From Bacteroidales bacterium (GTDB taxonomy: Bacteria; Bacteroidota; Bacteroidia; Bacteroidales; Bacteroidaceae): a DNA stretch of 53,409 nucleotides. The translations under genes and the position numbers were made by a program. The DNA lies in contig SFEP01000007.1 of NCBI GenBank assembly GCA_004557185.1, forward strand, positions 1 through 53,409, read 5' to 3'. The number at the start of each line of letters is the position of its first letter. Within the stretch, counting starts at the first letter, position 1. Under the pieces are notes generated by a model that was given only the letters and a program-made list of their open reading frames with translations, was not told the origin of the DNA and made no database searches. Shown here piece after piece: positions 15,893-23,755 of the stretch.

Positions 15893-18520
15893 TTACAGGG
15901 CAAGTTCTACCACCTTGGCCACGGCAGCCTCAAGCCCCGAGGCATCCTTGCCGCCTGCGGTGGCAAAGTGGGGAGCGCCGCCGCCGCCGCCCTTGATGAG
16001 CTTGGCAGCCTCGCGCACCAGGTTGCCGGCGTGCACGCCGCGTTCCTGCACCAGGTTCTTGCTGGCCATGACGGTGAGGAGCGGTTTGCCGTCGTGCGTG
16101 CTACCGATGACGCACAGCATGTTTTCGGGCAGCATGCCGCTTATCTGGAAGGCGAGGTCCTTCACGGCGTCGGGTGCCACGGCTGTGGGCAGCACTTGGC
16201 GAATGAGGCGCACCCCGTTGTAGTCGGTGGCCGACTGCACCATGCGGTCGCGCAGGGCGGTGATTTGCTCCTTCACGTGAGCCTCCACCTGCTTCTTCAG
16301 TCCGTCGTTCTCCTCAATGGTGCGACGAATGACGGCCGTGAGGTCCTTGGCGTTGTTGAAGAAGGATTTGAGGTTCGCCAGGAGGTCTTCCTGACCATAG
16401 AAGTACTCCTCGGCAGCCTCGCCTGTGATGGCCTCGATGCGGCGTACACCGGCTGCTACACTGCTCTCCGACATGATGTGGAAGAGGCCGATGCGACCTG
16501 TGCTGTGGGCGTGGCATCCGCCGCAGAACTCCACGCTGGTGCCGAAGCGCACCACGCGTACGCGGTCGCCATACTTCTCGCCGAAGAGGGCGATGGCTCC
16601 GAGCTTGCGGGCTTCGTCCATGGGCAGGTCGCGGAACTCGTCGAGGGGAATGTCGGCGCGTATGCGGCTGTTCACGAGGCGTTCCACCTTGCGCAGTTCC
16701 TCAGGTGTCACCTTCTGGAAGTGTGAGAAGTCGAAGCGCAGGTAGTCGGGTGTCACGAGTGAGCCTTTCTGCTCCACGTGGGTGCCGAGCACCTCGCGCA
16801 GGGCTTCGTCGAGCAGGTGTGTGGCGGTGTGGTTGGCCTCGCTGCCGCGGCGTGCCTTGAGGTCGACGCGTGCCGTGAAGGCCGCCTCGGGGTGGGCGGG
16901 CAGCTTGGTGGTGAGGTGAATGGGCAGGTTGTTTTCGCGTTTGGTGTCGAATATTTCGATGCGCTCGTTGTCATTTTCAAGCACACCCTTATCGCCCACC
17001 TGTCCGCCCATTTCGGCGTAGAAGGGCGTGGTGTCGAGCACGAGTTCGTAGAAGGTCTGCTTCTTCTGCTGCACGTGGCGGTAGCGCAGAATGCGGCAGG
17101 GGTGTTCGGTGAAGTCCCAGCCTTTGAATTCCGTTTCGCCCTCAGCGAGCACCACCCAGTCGCCCGTTTCCACAGCGGCGGCGTGGCGTGCGCGTTCCTT
17201 TTGCTTCTGCATTTCCTGCTGGAAGCGTGCCTCGTCGACCTGGAGCCCGTTTTCCTGACAGATAAGCTGTGTGAGGTCGAGGGGGAAGCCGTAGGTGTCG
17301 AAGAGGGTGAAGACCTTTTCGCCGTCGACCACCGTTTTGCCAGCCTGACGCGTTTCCTGCATCACGCCCTCGAGCATGCTGATGCCCGTGGAGAGGGTGC
17401 GCAGGAAGCTTTCTTCCTCCTCCTGCATGACGCGGGTGATGAGCGTTTGCTGCGCCACGAGTTCGGGGTAGGCAGCGCCCATTTCCTGCACCAGGGTGGG
17501 CACGAGGCGGCACATGAAGGCTTCGCGCTGACCGAGGAAGGTGTAGGCATAACGCACGGCACGGCGCAGAATGCGGCGTATCACGTAGCCCGCCTTGGCG
17601 TTGGAGGGCAGCTGGCCGTCGGCTATCGAGAAGGAGATGGCGCGCAGGTGGTCGGCAATGACGCGCATGGCCACGTCAATCTTTTCCTCGCGGCCGTAGC
17701 TGAAGCCCGAGAGCTCGCTGATACGGCGAATGATGGGCTGGAAGATGTCGGTGTCGTAGTTCGACGTTTTGCCCTGAATGGCGCGCACCAGGCGCTCGAA
17801 GCCCATGCCGGTGTCGATGACGTTCATCGAGAGCGGCTCGAGCGAACCGTTGGCCTTGCGGTTGAACTGCATGAACACGATGTTCCATATCTCGATGACC
17901 TGCGGGTTGTCCTTGTTGACCAACGAAGCGCCCGGCACCTGGGCTTTCTCCTCGGCCGAACGGCTGTCGAGGTGTATCTCGGAGCAGGGACCGCAGGGGC
18001 CGGTGTCGCCCATTTCCCAGAAGTTGTCGTGCTTGTTGCCGTTGATGATGTGGTCGGCGGGCAGGTATTTGGCCCAAATGGCGGCTGCCTCCTCGTCGCG
18101 GCCCAAGCCCTCCTCGGGCGAACCCTCGAACACGGTGGCGTAGAGGTTGGCGGGGTCGAGGTGCAACACGTCGACCAGGTATTCCCAGGCCATGCTGATG
18201 GCGCCCTCCTTGAAGTAGTCGCCAAAACTCCAGTTGCCGAGCATTTCGAACATGGTGTGATGGTAGGTGTCGTGGCCCACCTCTTCCAGGTCGTTGTGCT
18301 TACCGCTTACGCGCAGGCACTTCTGAGAGTCGGCACGGCGGCGCGGCTCGGGGTCGCGTGTGCCGAGTATGATGTCTTTCCACTGGTTCATGCCCGCATT
18401 GGTGAACATGAGCGTGGGGTCGTCTTTAATGACCATCGGTGCGGAGGGCACGATGGCGTGTCCTTTCGACTCGAAGAAATGCTTGTAAGAGTCGCGGATT
18501 TCGTTGGCTGTCATCATCAT
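15893..18520 (-). CDS. alaS: Alanyl-tRNA synthetase
   Basis: AlaRS charges tRNA-Ala with alanine. The 875-aa product has the class II catalytic domain (DSYKHFFESKGHAIVPSAPM, FTNAGMNQWKD), then the editing domain with zinc ligands HTATH (near residue 563) and CGGCHAH (near 665). The C-terminal DHHA1 domain has the glycine-rich GGGGGAPHFATAGGKD. Length is typical. The start has three consecutive Met codons (18520, 18517, 18514); the last, MTANEIRDSY, matches many homologues. A -7 box sits about 27 bases upstream. It is transcribed alone, with its own terminator. Confidence 0.98.
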   Translation of the reverse strand: MMMTANEIRDSYKHFFESKGHAIVPSAPMVIKDDPTLMFTNAGMNQWKDIILGTRDPEPRRRADSQKCLRVSGKHNDLEEVGHDTYHHTMFEMLGNWSFGDYFKEGAISMAWEYLVDVLHLDPANLYATVFEGSPEEGLGRDEEAAAIWAKYLPADHIINGNKHDNFWEMGDTGPCGPCSEIHLDSRSAEEKAQVPGASLVNKDNPQVIEIWNIVFMQFNRKANGSLEPLSMNVIDTGMGFERLVRAIQGKTSNYDTDIFQPIIRRISELSGFSYGREEKIDVAMRVIADHLRAISFSIADGQLPSNAKAGYVIRRILRRAVRYAYTFLGQREAFMCRLVPTLVQEMGAAYPELVAQQTLITRVMQEEEESFLRTLSTGISMLEGVMQETRQAGKTVVDGEKVFTLFDTYGFPLDLTQLICQENGLQVDEARFQQEMQKQKERARHAAAVETGDWVVLAEGETEFKGWDFTEHPCRILRYRHVQQKKQTFYELVLDTTPFYAEMGGQVGDKGVLENDNERIEIFDTKRENNLPIHLTTKLPAHPEAAFTARVDLKARRGSEANHTATHLLDEALREVLGTHVEQKGSLVTPDYLRFDFSHFQKVTPEELRKVERLVNSRIRADIPLDEFRDLPMDEARKLGAIALFGEKYGDRVRVVRFGTSVEFCGGCHAHSTGRIGLFHIMSESSVAAGVRRIEAITGEAAEEYFYGQEDLLANLKSFFNNAKDLTAVIRRTIEENDGLKKQVEAHVKEQITALRDRMVQSATDYNGVRLIRQVLPTAVAPDAVKDLAFQISGMLPENMLCVIGSTHDGKPLLTVMASKNLVQERGVHAGNLVREAAKLIKGGGGGAPHFATAGGKDASGLEAAVAKVVELAL

Positions 18521-18546
18521 GTGTAGAGTAAAATCAATTTTGCGCG

Positions 18547-18554
18547 CAAAGTTA
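18547..18554 (-). promoter_or_regulatory. -7 box of the alaS promoter
   Basis: The minus strand reads TAACTTTG, matching TAnnTTTG. A weak TTA-containing -33 lies about 23 bases upstream. Confidence 0.6.
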
Positions 18555-18646
18555 GCAATTTATGGTGTATCGGCGTGTAAGCCAGATAGGGTTTGCAGCC
18601 GTACGGCGTAAAAATGGGCTCATGCGCGGCGGGCAGGGCTGGCTCA

Positions 18647-19969
18647 TCACGCCAAGCGACGCACCACGCGGTAGTATTGGCGGGCAAAGAGCAGGGCGGC
18701 GGTGAAGAGGCCGGCCGAGAAGGCGAGGAACAAGCCCATGCTGCCCATGCCCAAAGGGAATGCCAGCACGTAGGCCATGGGGAGGTTGACCACCACGTAG
18801 CTCACAAAGGCTATCCACATCATGCTCTGCACGTGGGCCGTGCCGCGCAGGGCATTGGCGAAGCAAATCTGCATGGCGTCGCCCAACTGGTAGAGCACCA
18901 GCGGCGGAATGAGCGACAGGCACAGGCCGAGCACCGCCGCATCGGTGGTGAAGAGGCCGATGAGCCAGCGCCCACCCAGCACGAAGGTGAGCGACGAGAC
19001 GCAGGCCATGCCCAGCAGGATGACCACGCCGGCACGTGTGGCCTGGTGCACTTGCTGCCACGACTGCGACCCCATGAAGGCGGCCACCCTGATGCTGACG
19101 CCTGCACCGAAGCTGTAATAGAAAAGGAAGCCCAGGGTGCCTACCGTCACCATCACCTGGAAGGCGGCGAGGTCAACTGCGCCAATCCATCCCGCCATGA
19201 TGCCCGTAAACGTGAAGGCACCGCTCTCCATGCCCATCTGCATGCCGATGGGCCAGCTCTGGGCATGCATGCGACGCAGCGCTGCAAGGTGGCACGAGGC
19301 GGCACGGTAGCCGCGGCGGTAGGGGGCGTAGCGGCGGCTGCGCAGCACCACGGCTCCCAGCGCGGCGGCCATCACCATACGCGACAGCAGGGTGCTCACA
19401 CCGGCTCCCGTGAGGCCTAACTCGGGCAGCGGACCGGGACCATAGATGAGCAGGTAGTTGCCCACTACGTTGAGGGCGTTGCTGCCGAGCAGCGCCCACA
19501 TGGCCGTGGCGGTGTGGGTGAGGCCGTCGGTGAACTGGCGCAGGGCGTTGAAGGCGGCTACGAAGGGCAGCGACAGCGCGAGGCAGAGCAGGTAAGGGCG
19601 GATGAGGGGCAGCAACGAAACGGGTTGCCCCATGTGCGGCAGGAAACCGTAAACCCATGCGAGGCAGGCCACGAGCAGCAGGGCAAAGAGCACGTTGCAC
19701 ACCAGGCCGCGGCGCAACACACCGCCGGCGCGGGCTGCCCGCCCAGCACCGTAGTAGGCGCTCACCAGCGGCGTCAGACCGTAACTGTAGCCCATGAGCA
19801 TGAAGGTGCAGAGGTTGAGCACACTGTTGGCGAACGACGCCGCTGCCAGTGCCTCGGTGCTGTAGCGCCCCACCATCATGGTGTCGGCAAAGCCCATGAT
19901 GATGACGCCCAGTTGCCCCACGGCAATGGGAAGCCCGAGGCGCAGGGTGGCCCCGTAATGTGAAACCAT
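18647..19969 (-). CDS. MATE family efflux transporter
   Basis: The 440-aa product is a twelve-helix inner-membrane antiporter of the MATE/NorM group that expels drugs or metabolites using Na+ or H+ gradients. The start GATLRLGLPIAVGQLGVIIMGFADTMMVGRYS is the family's first helix region, and the second half repeats the pattern (GMESGAFTFTGIMAGWIGAVDLAAFQ). Length is typical. The open frame reaches 20146 but overlaps the flavin reductase; MVSHYGATL at 19969 is the natural start, ten bases after the flavin reductase stop codon. Co-transcription is likely. Substrate is unknown. Confidence 0.92.
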   Translation of the reverse strand: MVSHYGATLRLGLPIAVGQLGVIIMGFADTMMVGRYSTEALAAASFANSVLNLCTFMLMGYSYGLTPLVSAYYGAGRAARAGGVLRRGLVCNVLFALLLVACLAWVYGFLPHMGQPVSLLPLIRPYLLCLALSLPFVAAFNALRQFTDGLTHTATAMWALLGSNALNVVGNYLLIYGPGPLPELGLTGAGVSTLLSRMVMAAALGAVVLRSRRYAPYRRGYRAASCHLAALRRMHAQSWPIGMQMGMESGAFTFTGIMAGWIGAVDLAAFQVMVTVGTLGFLFYYSFGAGVSIRVAAFMGSQSWQQVHQATRAGVVILLGMACVSSLTFVLGGRWLIGLFTTDAAVLGLCLSLIPPLVLYQLGDAMQICFANALRGTAHVQSMMWIAFVSYVVVNLPMAYVLAFPLGMGSMGLFLAFSAGLFTAALLFARQYYRVVRRLA

Positions 19970-19979
19970 GGCTTGCCGA

Positions 19980-20501
19980 TTAGCGGGTGTAGACGTTTTC
20001 GATTTCGATGACGTAGACCGTGTGCAGCGAGCCGCCGGGGCCGTCGTGATACCAGCGTTCGAGCACGGCCTTGTCGAGGAAGTGGGCAGCCTGCATTTCG
20101 CTGCGGAAGAGTTTGCGGCCCTCCACCGTGAGGCGTGCCTCGGCAAAGGCTACGCTGCCGCCCTCGGTGGCTACGGGTGTGAGCCCCGTTTCGGCCTGCT
20201 TGTCGTGGTCGCGGCCCGAGGCGGTGCCGCAGAAGTTCATGATGCGGCGCATGTCCTCGTTGTCGGTGCCGAGGAAGGAGAGCGTCATGCGGTCCTCACG
20301 CTCGGTGAACTGGTAGGTGTAGCGCTCGGGGCGTACAAAGACAAAAGCCACGGGCTTGTTCCACAGCCATCCGATGCCGCCCCACGAGGCCGTCATCATG
20401 TTGAAATGCTCGGGCGTGCCGGCGGCTACCAGCATCCATTCCTTGCCAATGAGCTCGAAAGCATTTTCGGCAGCAAGGGCTTTGAGGTCAGTTTTCTGCA
20501 T
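19980..20501 (-). CDS. Flavin reductase family protein (FMN-binding)
   Basis: The 173-aa product has the flavin reductase-like split-barrel fold: PEHFNMMTASWGGIGWLWNKPVAFVFVRPERYT is the FMN phosphate- and ring-binding region, with FLGTDNEDMRRIMNFCGTASGRDHDK following. Family members reduce free flavins with NAD(P)H or act as flavoproteins of unknown reaction. It is upstream of, and ten bases from, the MATE gene. Partner oxygenase genes are not seen nearby, so its physiological electron acceptor is unknown. Confidence 0.87.
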   Translation of the reverse strand: MQKTDLKALAAENAFELIGKEWMLVAAGTPEHFNMMTASWGGIGWLWNKPVAFVFVRPERYTYQFTEREDRMTLSFLGTDNEDMRRIMNFCGTASGRDHDKQAETGLTPVATEGGSVAFAEARLTVEGRKLFRSEMQAAHFLDKAVLERWYHDGPGGSLHTVYVIEIENVYTR

Positions 20502-20606
20502 AGTCGGTTATGTTTTAAGGAGGGTGGGATGAAATGCAGCCCACCATTACGTGTGGCGGTGGGATTGAACAGCACCGCCTTGGGTGAATGTGTTTTGAGA
20601 AATCAA

Positions 20607-21926
20607 CTACGGTGCGTCGGCCGCGGGGCTCGGTTGCACTTGGAGCAGGAGCACGGTGTGGGTGTGCTCGGTCAGTGCGGCGCGTTGCGCAAGCCGTTGG
20701 CCCACCACCCACACAATGCCCTCGGCATCGGTGAGGAGCCAGGCATGCAGGCGGGCCGCCCTTGAGAGGTGGCGGTTGGTGAAGAAGTTGCTGAGCAACT
20801 GCGAGCCGCGCATGCCGAGGGGCACAAAGCGGTCGGCCTCCTGCGGCCGGCGGATGCTGAGGGGCGCTTGCAGCACCGCGGCATCGAGGGCTGCCACGTG
20901 GGGCTCGCTGGGCAGATGCTGCAAGGCGGTGCGGGGCAGCGTGCGCCACGTCAGCACATGGCGTTCGTCGAGGCGCATGCTGCCCTCCGTGCCCTGCAAC
21001 TGGCGGGGCGGCGTGGGGAGGGGCTGCTGCGTGAGTTCGAGATGGGCGTGCGACCGTACGCAGAGCCACTGGCCGCTCTGCACGTAGCGCCCCACCGCCA
21101 TGTGCAGCGCCGCCGCCGTCTGCGTGGCACTGAAACCGCAGGGCGCGAGCCACTCGTGCAGCAACGCCTCGGGCGAGGGGCTGGCCTGCAAGGCGTCGAG
21201 GGCGATGCAGGTGCCGTAGGCGGTGGGCTGCACCAGCGTGTCGAGCCAGCGGTGCACGGCATCGAGATAGAGGGCCTCGGCCTGCTGCAAGCGGTGCGCG
21301 GTGTGGTGGAGCGAGGCCGCAATGTGGGGGTTCACCTGCCGCATGAGGGGCAGCAACTTGTGGCGCACGAAGTTGCGGCGATAGTGCACGTCGGCGTTGG
21401 TAGAGTCGTCGACGTACGTTTGCCTGCGCTCCTCGAGAAAGGCCAGCACGTCGGCCCGCGACCATGCCAGCAGGGGGCGCACCACCGCCTCGTGTGCCGC
21501 ATCCATTCCCGTCAGGCCGCGCAGCCCCGTGCCCCGCATGAGGTTGAGCAGCAGCGTTTCGGCATTGTCGTCCATGTGGTGCGCCACCGCCACGGCGCGG
21601 CAGCCCGTTTGCTGCATGAGGGTCTGAAACCATGCGTAGCGCAGGCGGCGGGCAGCCATTTCGATGCTTTCGCCCGTACGCTCGGCCTCGCCGGCCGTGT
21701 CGAAGTGCTGCACGTGCAGGGGCACGCCGAGCCCTTCGCACAACTGGCGCACAAAGGTTTCGTCGCGGTCGCTCTCGGCGCCCCGCAGGTGGAAGTTGCA
21801 GTGCGCCGCCGTGATACGGATGCCCCTTTCGTGCAGCAGCAGGAGCAGCGCTACCGAATCGGCGCCGCCGCTCAGTGCCACGAGGCAGGGCGAAGGAGGA
21901 GGCTGGATGGGAGGGAATGTGCGCAT
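20607..21926 (-). CDS. tilS: tRNA(Ile)-lysidine synthase
   Basis: TilS adds lysine to C34 of tRNA-Ile(CAU) so that it reads AUA. The 439-aa product has the PP-loop SGGADSVALLLL (residues 19-30), the core HCNFHLRGAESDRDE, and AVAHHMDDNAETLLLNLMRGTGLRGLTGM. DSTNADVHYRRNFVRHKLLPLM marks TilS specifically. The C-terminal domain (QEADRFVPLGMRGSQLLSNFFTNRHL) is complete. Its ATG shares one base with the TGA of the upstream radical SAM gene (TGATG), so translation is probably coupled. Confidence 0.96.
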   Translation of the reverse strand: MRTFPPIQPPPSPCLVALSGGADSVALLLLLHERGIRITAAHCNFHLRGAESDRDETFVRQLCEGLGVPLHVQHFDTAGEAERTGESIEMAARRLRYAWFQTLMQQTGCRAVAVAHHMDDNAETLLLNLMRGTGLRGLTGMDAAHEAVVRPLLAWSRADVLAFLEERRQTYVDDSTNADVHYRRNFVRHKLLPLMRQVNPHIAASLHHTAHRLQQAEALYLDAVHRWLDTLVQPTAYGTCIALDALQASPSPEALLHEWLAPCGFSATQTAAALHMAVGRYVQSGQWLCVRSHAHLELTQQPLPTPPRQLQGTEGSMRLDERHVLTWRTLPRTALQHLPSEPHVAALDAAVLQAPLSIRRPQEADRFVPLGMRGSQLLSNFFTNRHLSRAARLHAWLLTDAEGIVWVVGQRLAQRAALTEHTHTVLLLQVQPSPAADAP

Positions 21927-22720
21927 CAGTAGGCTGTTTCGACGTGTAGGCCGAGGGCGCGCACCTGGGCTGCAATCTCGTCGAGGCGCTGCGGTGTGGC
22001 CTTCAGCAGCCCTGCGGCTGGCGTGGCGCGGTCGATGGTGTAGACCATGACGCCCTGCGGCTGGATGCGGCGGAGCGCCTCGAGCCAGGGAGCCACGTAG
22101 GCCTCGGTGGTGTTGTCCACCGACTGGCCCTGCCAGGCGCCCTGCATGAAGAGCGTCTGCACAATGACGTGCCCCTTGAAGGCTTCGAGCGCGGCGATGA
22201 CCTGTTCCACGTCGTAGCGCCCCGTGGGACGGTCGACGCGGGCTATGTAGTCGGGGCACACGGTGTCGAGTTTCTGTATGTTGTTGTCGACCAGCATCAG
22301 TGCGTTGTGCACGGCGGGACGTGTGGCCATGGTGGCGTTGCTCAGCACGCTCACTTTGGCCTGGGGGAAATAGCGGTTGCGCAGCGCCACGGTGTCGGCT
22401 ATGATGCCGGCAAAGTCGGGGTGTGCCGTGGGCTCGCCGTTGCCGGCAAAGGTCAGCACGTCGGGGGCGGGACCGTCGGCCTGCATCTGCTGCAACCGTG
22501 CCTCGAGCGCTGCGGCCACCTGCTGCCGCGAGGGGCGAGGCTGGGCGGGGCGATGGTCGGCGTTGAAGCCGCATTCGCAGTACAGGCAGTCGAAGGTGCA
22601 GAGTTTGCCGTCGGAGGGCATGAGGTTGATGCCGAGCGACACGCCAAGCCTGCGACTGTGCACAGGGCCGAAGATGGGCGAGGGATAGACAATGCCCACG
22701 GGGGATGAGGGTTGTGACAT
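21926..22720 (-). CDS. Radical SAM protein (COG0731-like)
   Basis: The 264-aa product carries the 4Fe-4S motif CTFDCLYC (CxxxCxxC) near residue 41, preceded by FGPVHSRRLGVSLGINLMPSDGKL. FAGNGEPTAHPDF is the SAM-binding GGE-like motif and SVLSNATM follows. The pattern resembles COG0731 proteins, which include wyosine-type tRNA modification enzymes; bacterial members mostly lack an assigned reaction. The stop codon overlaps the tilS start, so a role linked to tRNA is tempting but unproven. Confidence 0.88.
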   Translation of the reverse strand: MSQPSSPVGIVYPSPIFGPVHSRRLGVSLGINLMPSDGKLCTFDCLYCECGFNADHRPAQPRPSRQQVAAALEARLQQMQADGPAPDVLTFAGNGEPTAHPDFAGIIADTVALRNRYFPQAKVSVLSNATMATRPAVHNALMLVDNNIQKLDTVCPDYIARVDRPTGRYDVEQVIAALEAFKGHVIVQTLFMQGAWQGQSVDNTTEAYVAPWLEALRRIQPQGVMVYTIDRATPAAGLLKATPQRLDEIAAQVRALGLHVETAY

Positions 22721-22735
22721 AGGGGGAGTGTATAG

Positions 22736-22771
22736 AAAAAGGAGACCTCCCGCCTGTGGCAGAAAGTCTCC
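22736..22771 (-). terminator. Terminator of rplS
   Basis: On the minus strand GGAGAC pairs with GTCTCC and TTTTT follows at once, a classical intrinsic terminator 39 bases past the rplS stop codon. Readthrough would feed the radical SAM-tilS unit, which has no clear promoter of its own. Confidence 0.8.
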
Positions 22772-22810
22772 GTTATGGTTGCGGCAAGCGGGGCGTGCCG
22801 TACATCGGGA

Positions 22811-23176
22811 TTAGGCCTGAGCGGCTGCGGTGCGCTTTTCCTTGATGCGAGCCTTCTTACCCGTGAGTTTGCGCAGGTAATAGAGCTTAGCACGACGCAC
22901 TTTACCTACCTTGTTCACCTCGATGCTTTCGATGTTCGGTGATTCGAGGGGGAAAATACGCTCTACGCCCACCGTACCCGACATTTTGCGTACGGTAAAA
23001 CGCTTCTTTTCCTGATGACCATTGATTTTGATGACAACACCGCGGTATAACTGGATACGCTCCTTGTTGCCTTCGACGATTTTGTATGCTACGGTAACCG
23101 TGTCACCTGCCTTGAAAGAGGGGTGCTGCTTGCCGGTAGCAAATGCTTCTTCAGCAATTTTAAGTAAGTCTGCCAT
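22811..23176 (-). CDS. rplS: 50S ribosomal protein L19
   Basis: L19 lies at the 30S-50S interface. The 121-aa product is full length, with HPSFKAGDTVTVAYKIVEGNKERIQLYRGVVIKI, FTVRKMSGTVGVERIFPLESPNIESIEV and VRRAKLYYLRKLTGKKARIKE. Here it is alone, without rpsP, rimM or trmD. A clear promoter lies upstream. Confidence 0.98.
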   Translation of the reverse strand: MADLLKIAEEAFATGKQHPSFKAGDTVTVAYKIVEGNKERIQLYRGVVIKINGHQEKKRFTVRKMSGTVGVERIFPLESPNIESIEVNKVGKVRRAKLYYLRKLTGKKARIKEKRTAAAQA

Positions 23177-23268
23177 TTGTAGATGGAGTTAGGTTATAAT
23201 TGTTGTTCGTCCCGACCCAGCTTAACGAGGAACACTACATCTCGCCAGCGGCTTGGTGGAAAGCGGTG

Positions 23269-23299
23269 CAAAAGTACGGCTTTTTTTCATAACTACCAA
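23269..23299 (-). promoter_or_regulatory. Promoter of rplS
   Basis: The minus strand has TTG (23297-23299), a 20-base gap and TACTTTTG (23269-23276). The start site would be near 23262, giving a leader of about 85 nt. Confidence 0.7.
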
Positions 23300-23418
23300 G
23301 GCACGTGCACTTTTAACGCTGATTTTCCGCCCAACCCCACCTCCCGTGAGCACATCCAGCCTGCTGCGTCCAACGTGAAACTGCCGCGTGGCAACGGGCA
23401 TAGGCGCAGAAAAAAATG

Positions 23419-23594
23419 CATGCCGTGAAGAAAAAAACTCAACGCGTGAAAATTTTTCTACACCGCATGTAGTTCGATTTCCCTGCCGTGAAAATATTTT
23501 TTCATGCCTTGCCAAATTTTTTTCATGCCTTGAAAAAAAATTTTCAAGCGTTGAAAAAATATTTTCAAGCGTTGAAAAAAAAATTCAAGGCATG
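23419..23594. repeat. AT-rich array of about nine 21-bp-phased palindromic units
   Basis: A degenerate 9-bp motif of CAnGCCnTG type starts at 23419, 23440, 23461, 23482, 23503, 23524, 23545, 23566 and 23586: seven steps of exactly 21 and a last step of 20. Examples are CATGCCGTG, CAACGCGTG, CAAGCGTTG and CAAGGCATG. Between motifs lie runs of A then T (GAAAAAATATTTT). GCATC follows at 23611, recalling the ends of the 72-bp elements. Confidence 0.85.
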
Positions 23595-23694
23595 GAAATT
23601 TTTTGAAAATGCATCCAATTCTTTTTCAGTCTATTCCTTTTCTTTTGGTGAATAGCCACGTGTCGCTGCTCGGCGTGGGGCGTAGGCACAGCAA

Positions 23695-23737
23695 GCGCCC
23701 CGCCTGTATGCCGTGTGAGGGCATGCGGGCGGGGCGC
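23695..23737 (-). terminator. Hairpin downstream of the GH31 gene
   Basis: GCGCCCCGCC pairs with GGCGGGGCGC-like sequence and the stem continues through TATGCC/GGCAT with two mismatches. It is 18 bases past the GH31 stop codon; no T run follows. Confidence 0.6.
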
Positions 23738-23755
23738 AGGGTGTTTAGGGGGGGG

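Larger units (their letters stand above)
23177..23755. other. Intergenic region with rplS promoter and 21-bp array
   Basis: The gap holds the rplS promoter, then a 170-bp AT-rich phased repeat, then the hairpin ending the GH31 gene. The open frames that cross it are low-complexity and I do not regard them as genes. Confidence 0.7.

Noticed and set aside
16778..18526. A 582-codon frame antisense to alaS
   Set aside because: High GC at third positions of alaS keeps the opposite frame open; the predicted protein is Val/Gly/His-rich and like no family. The same reasoning excludes long antisense frames in the GH31, outer-membrane barrel, murD, murE and prfB genes.
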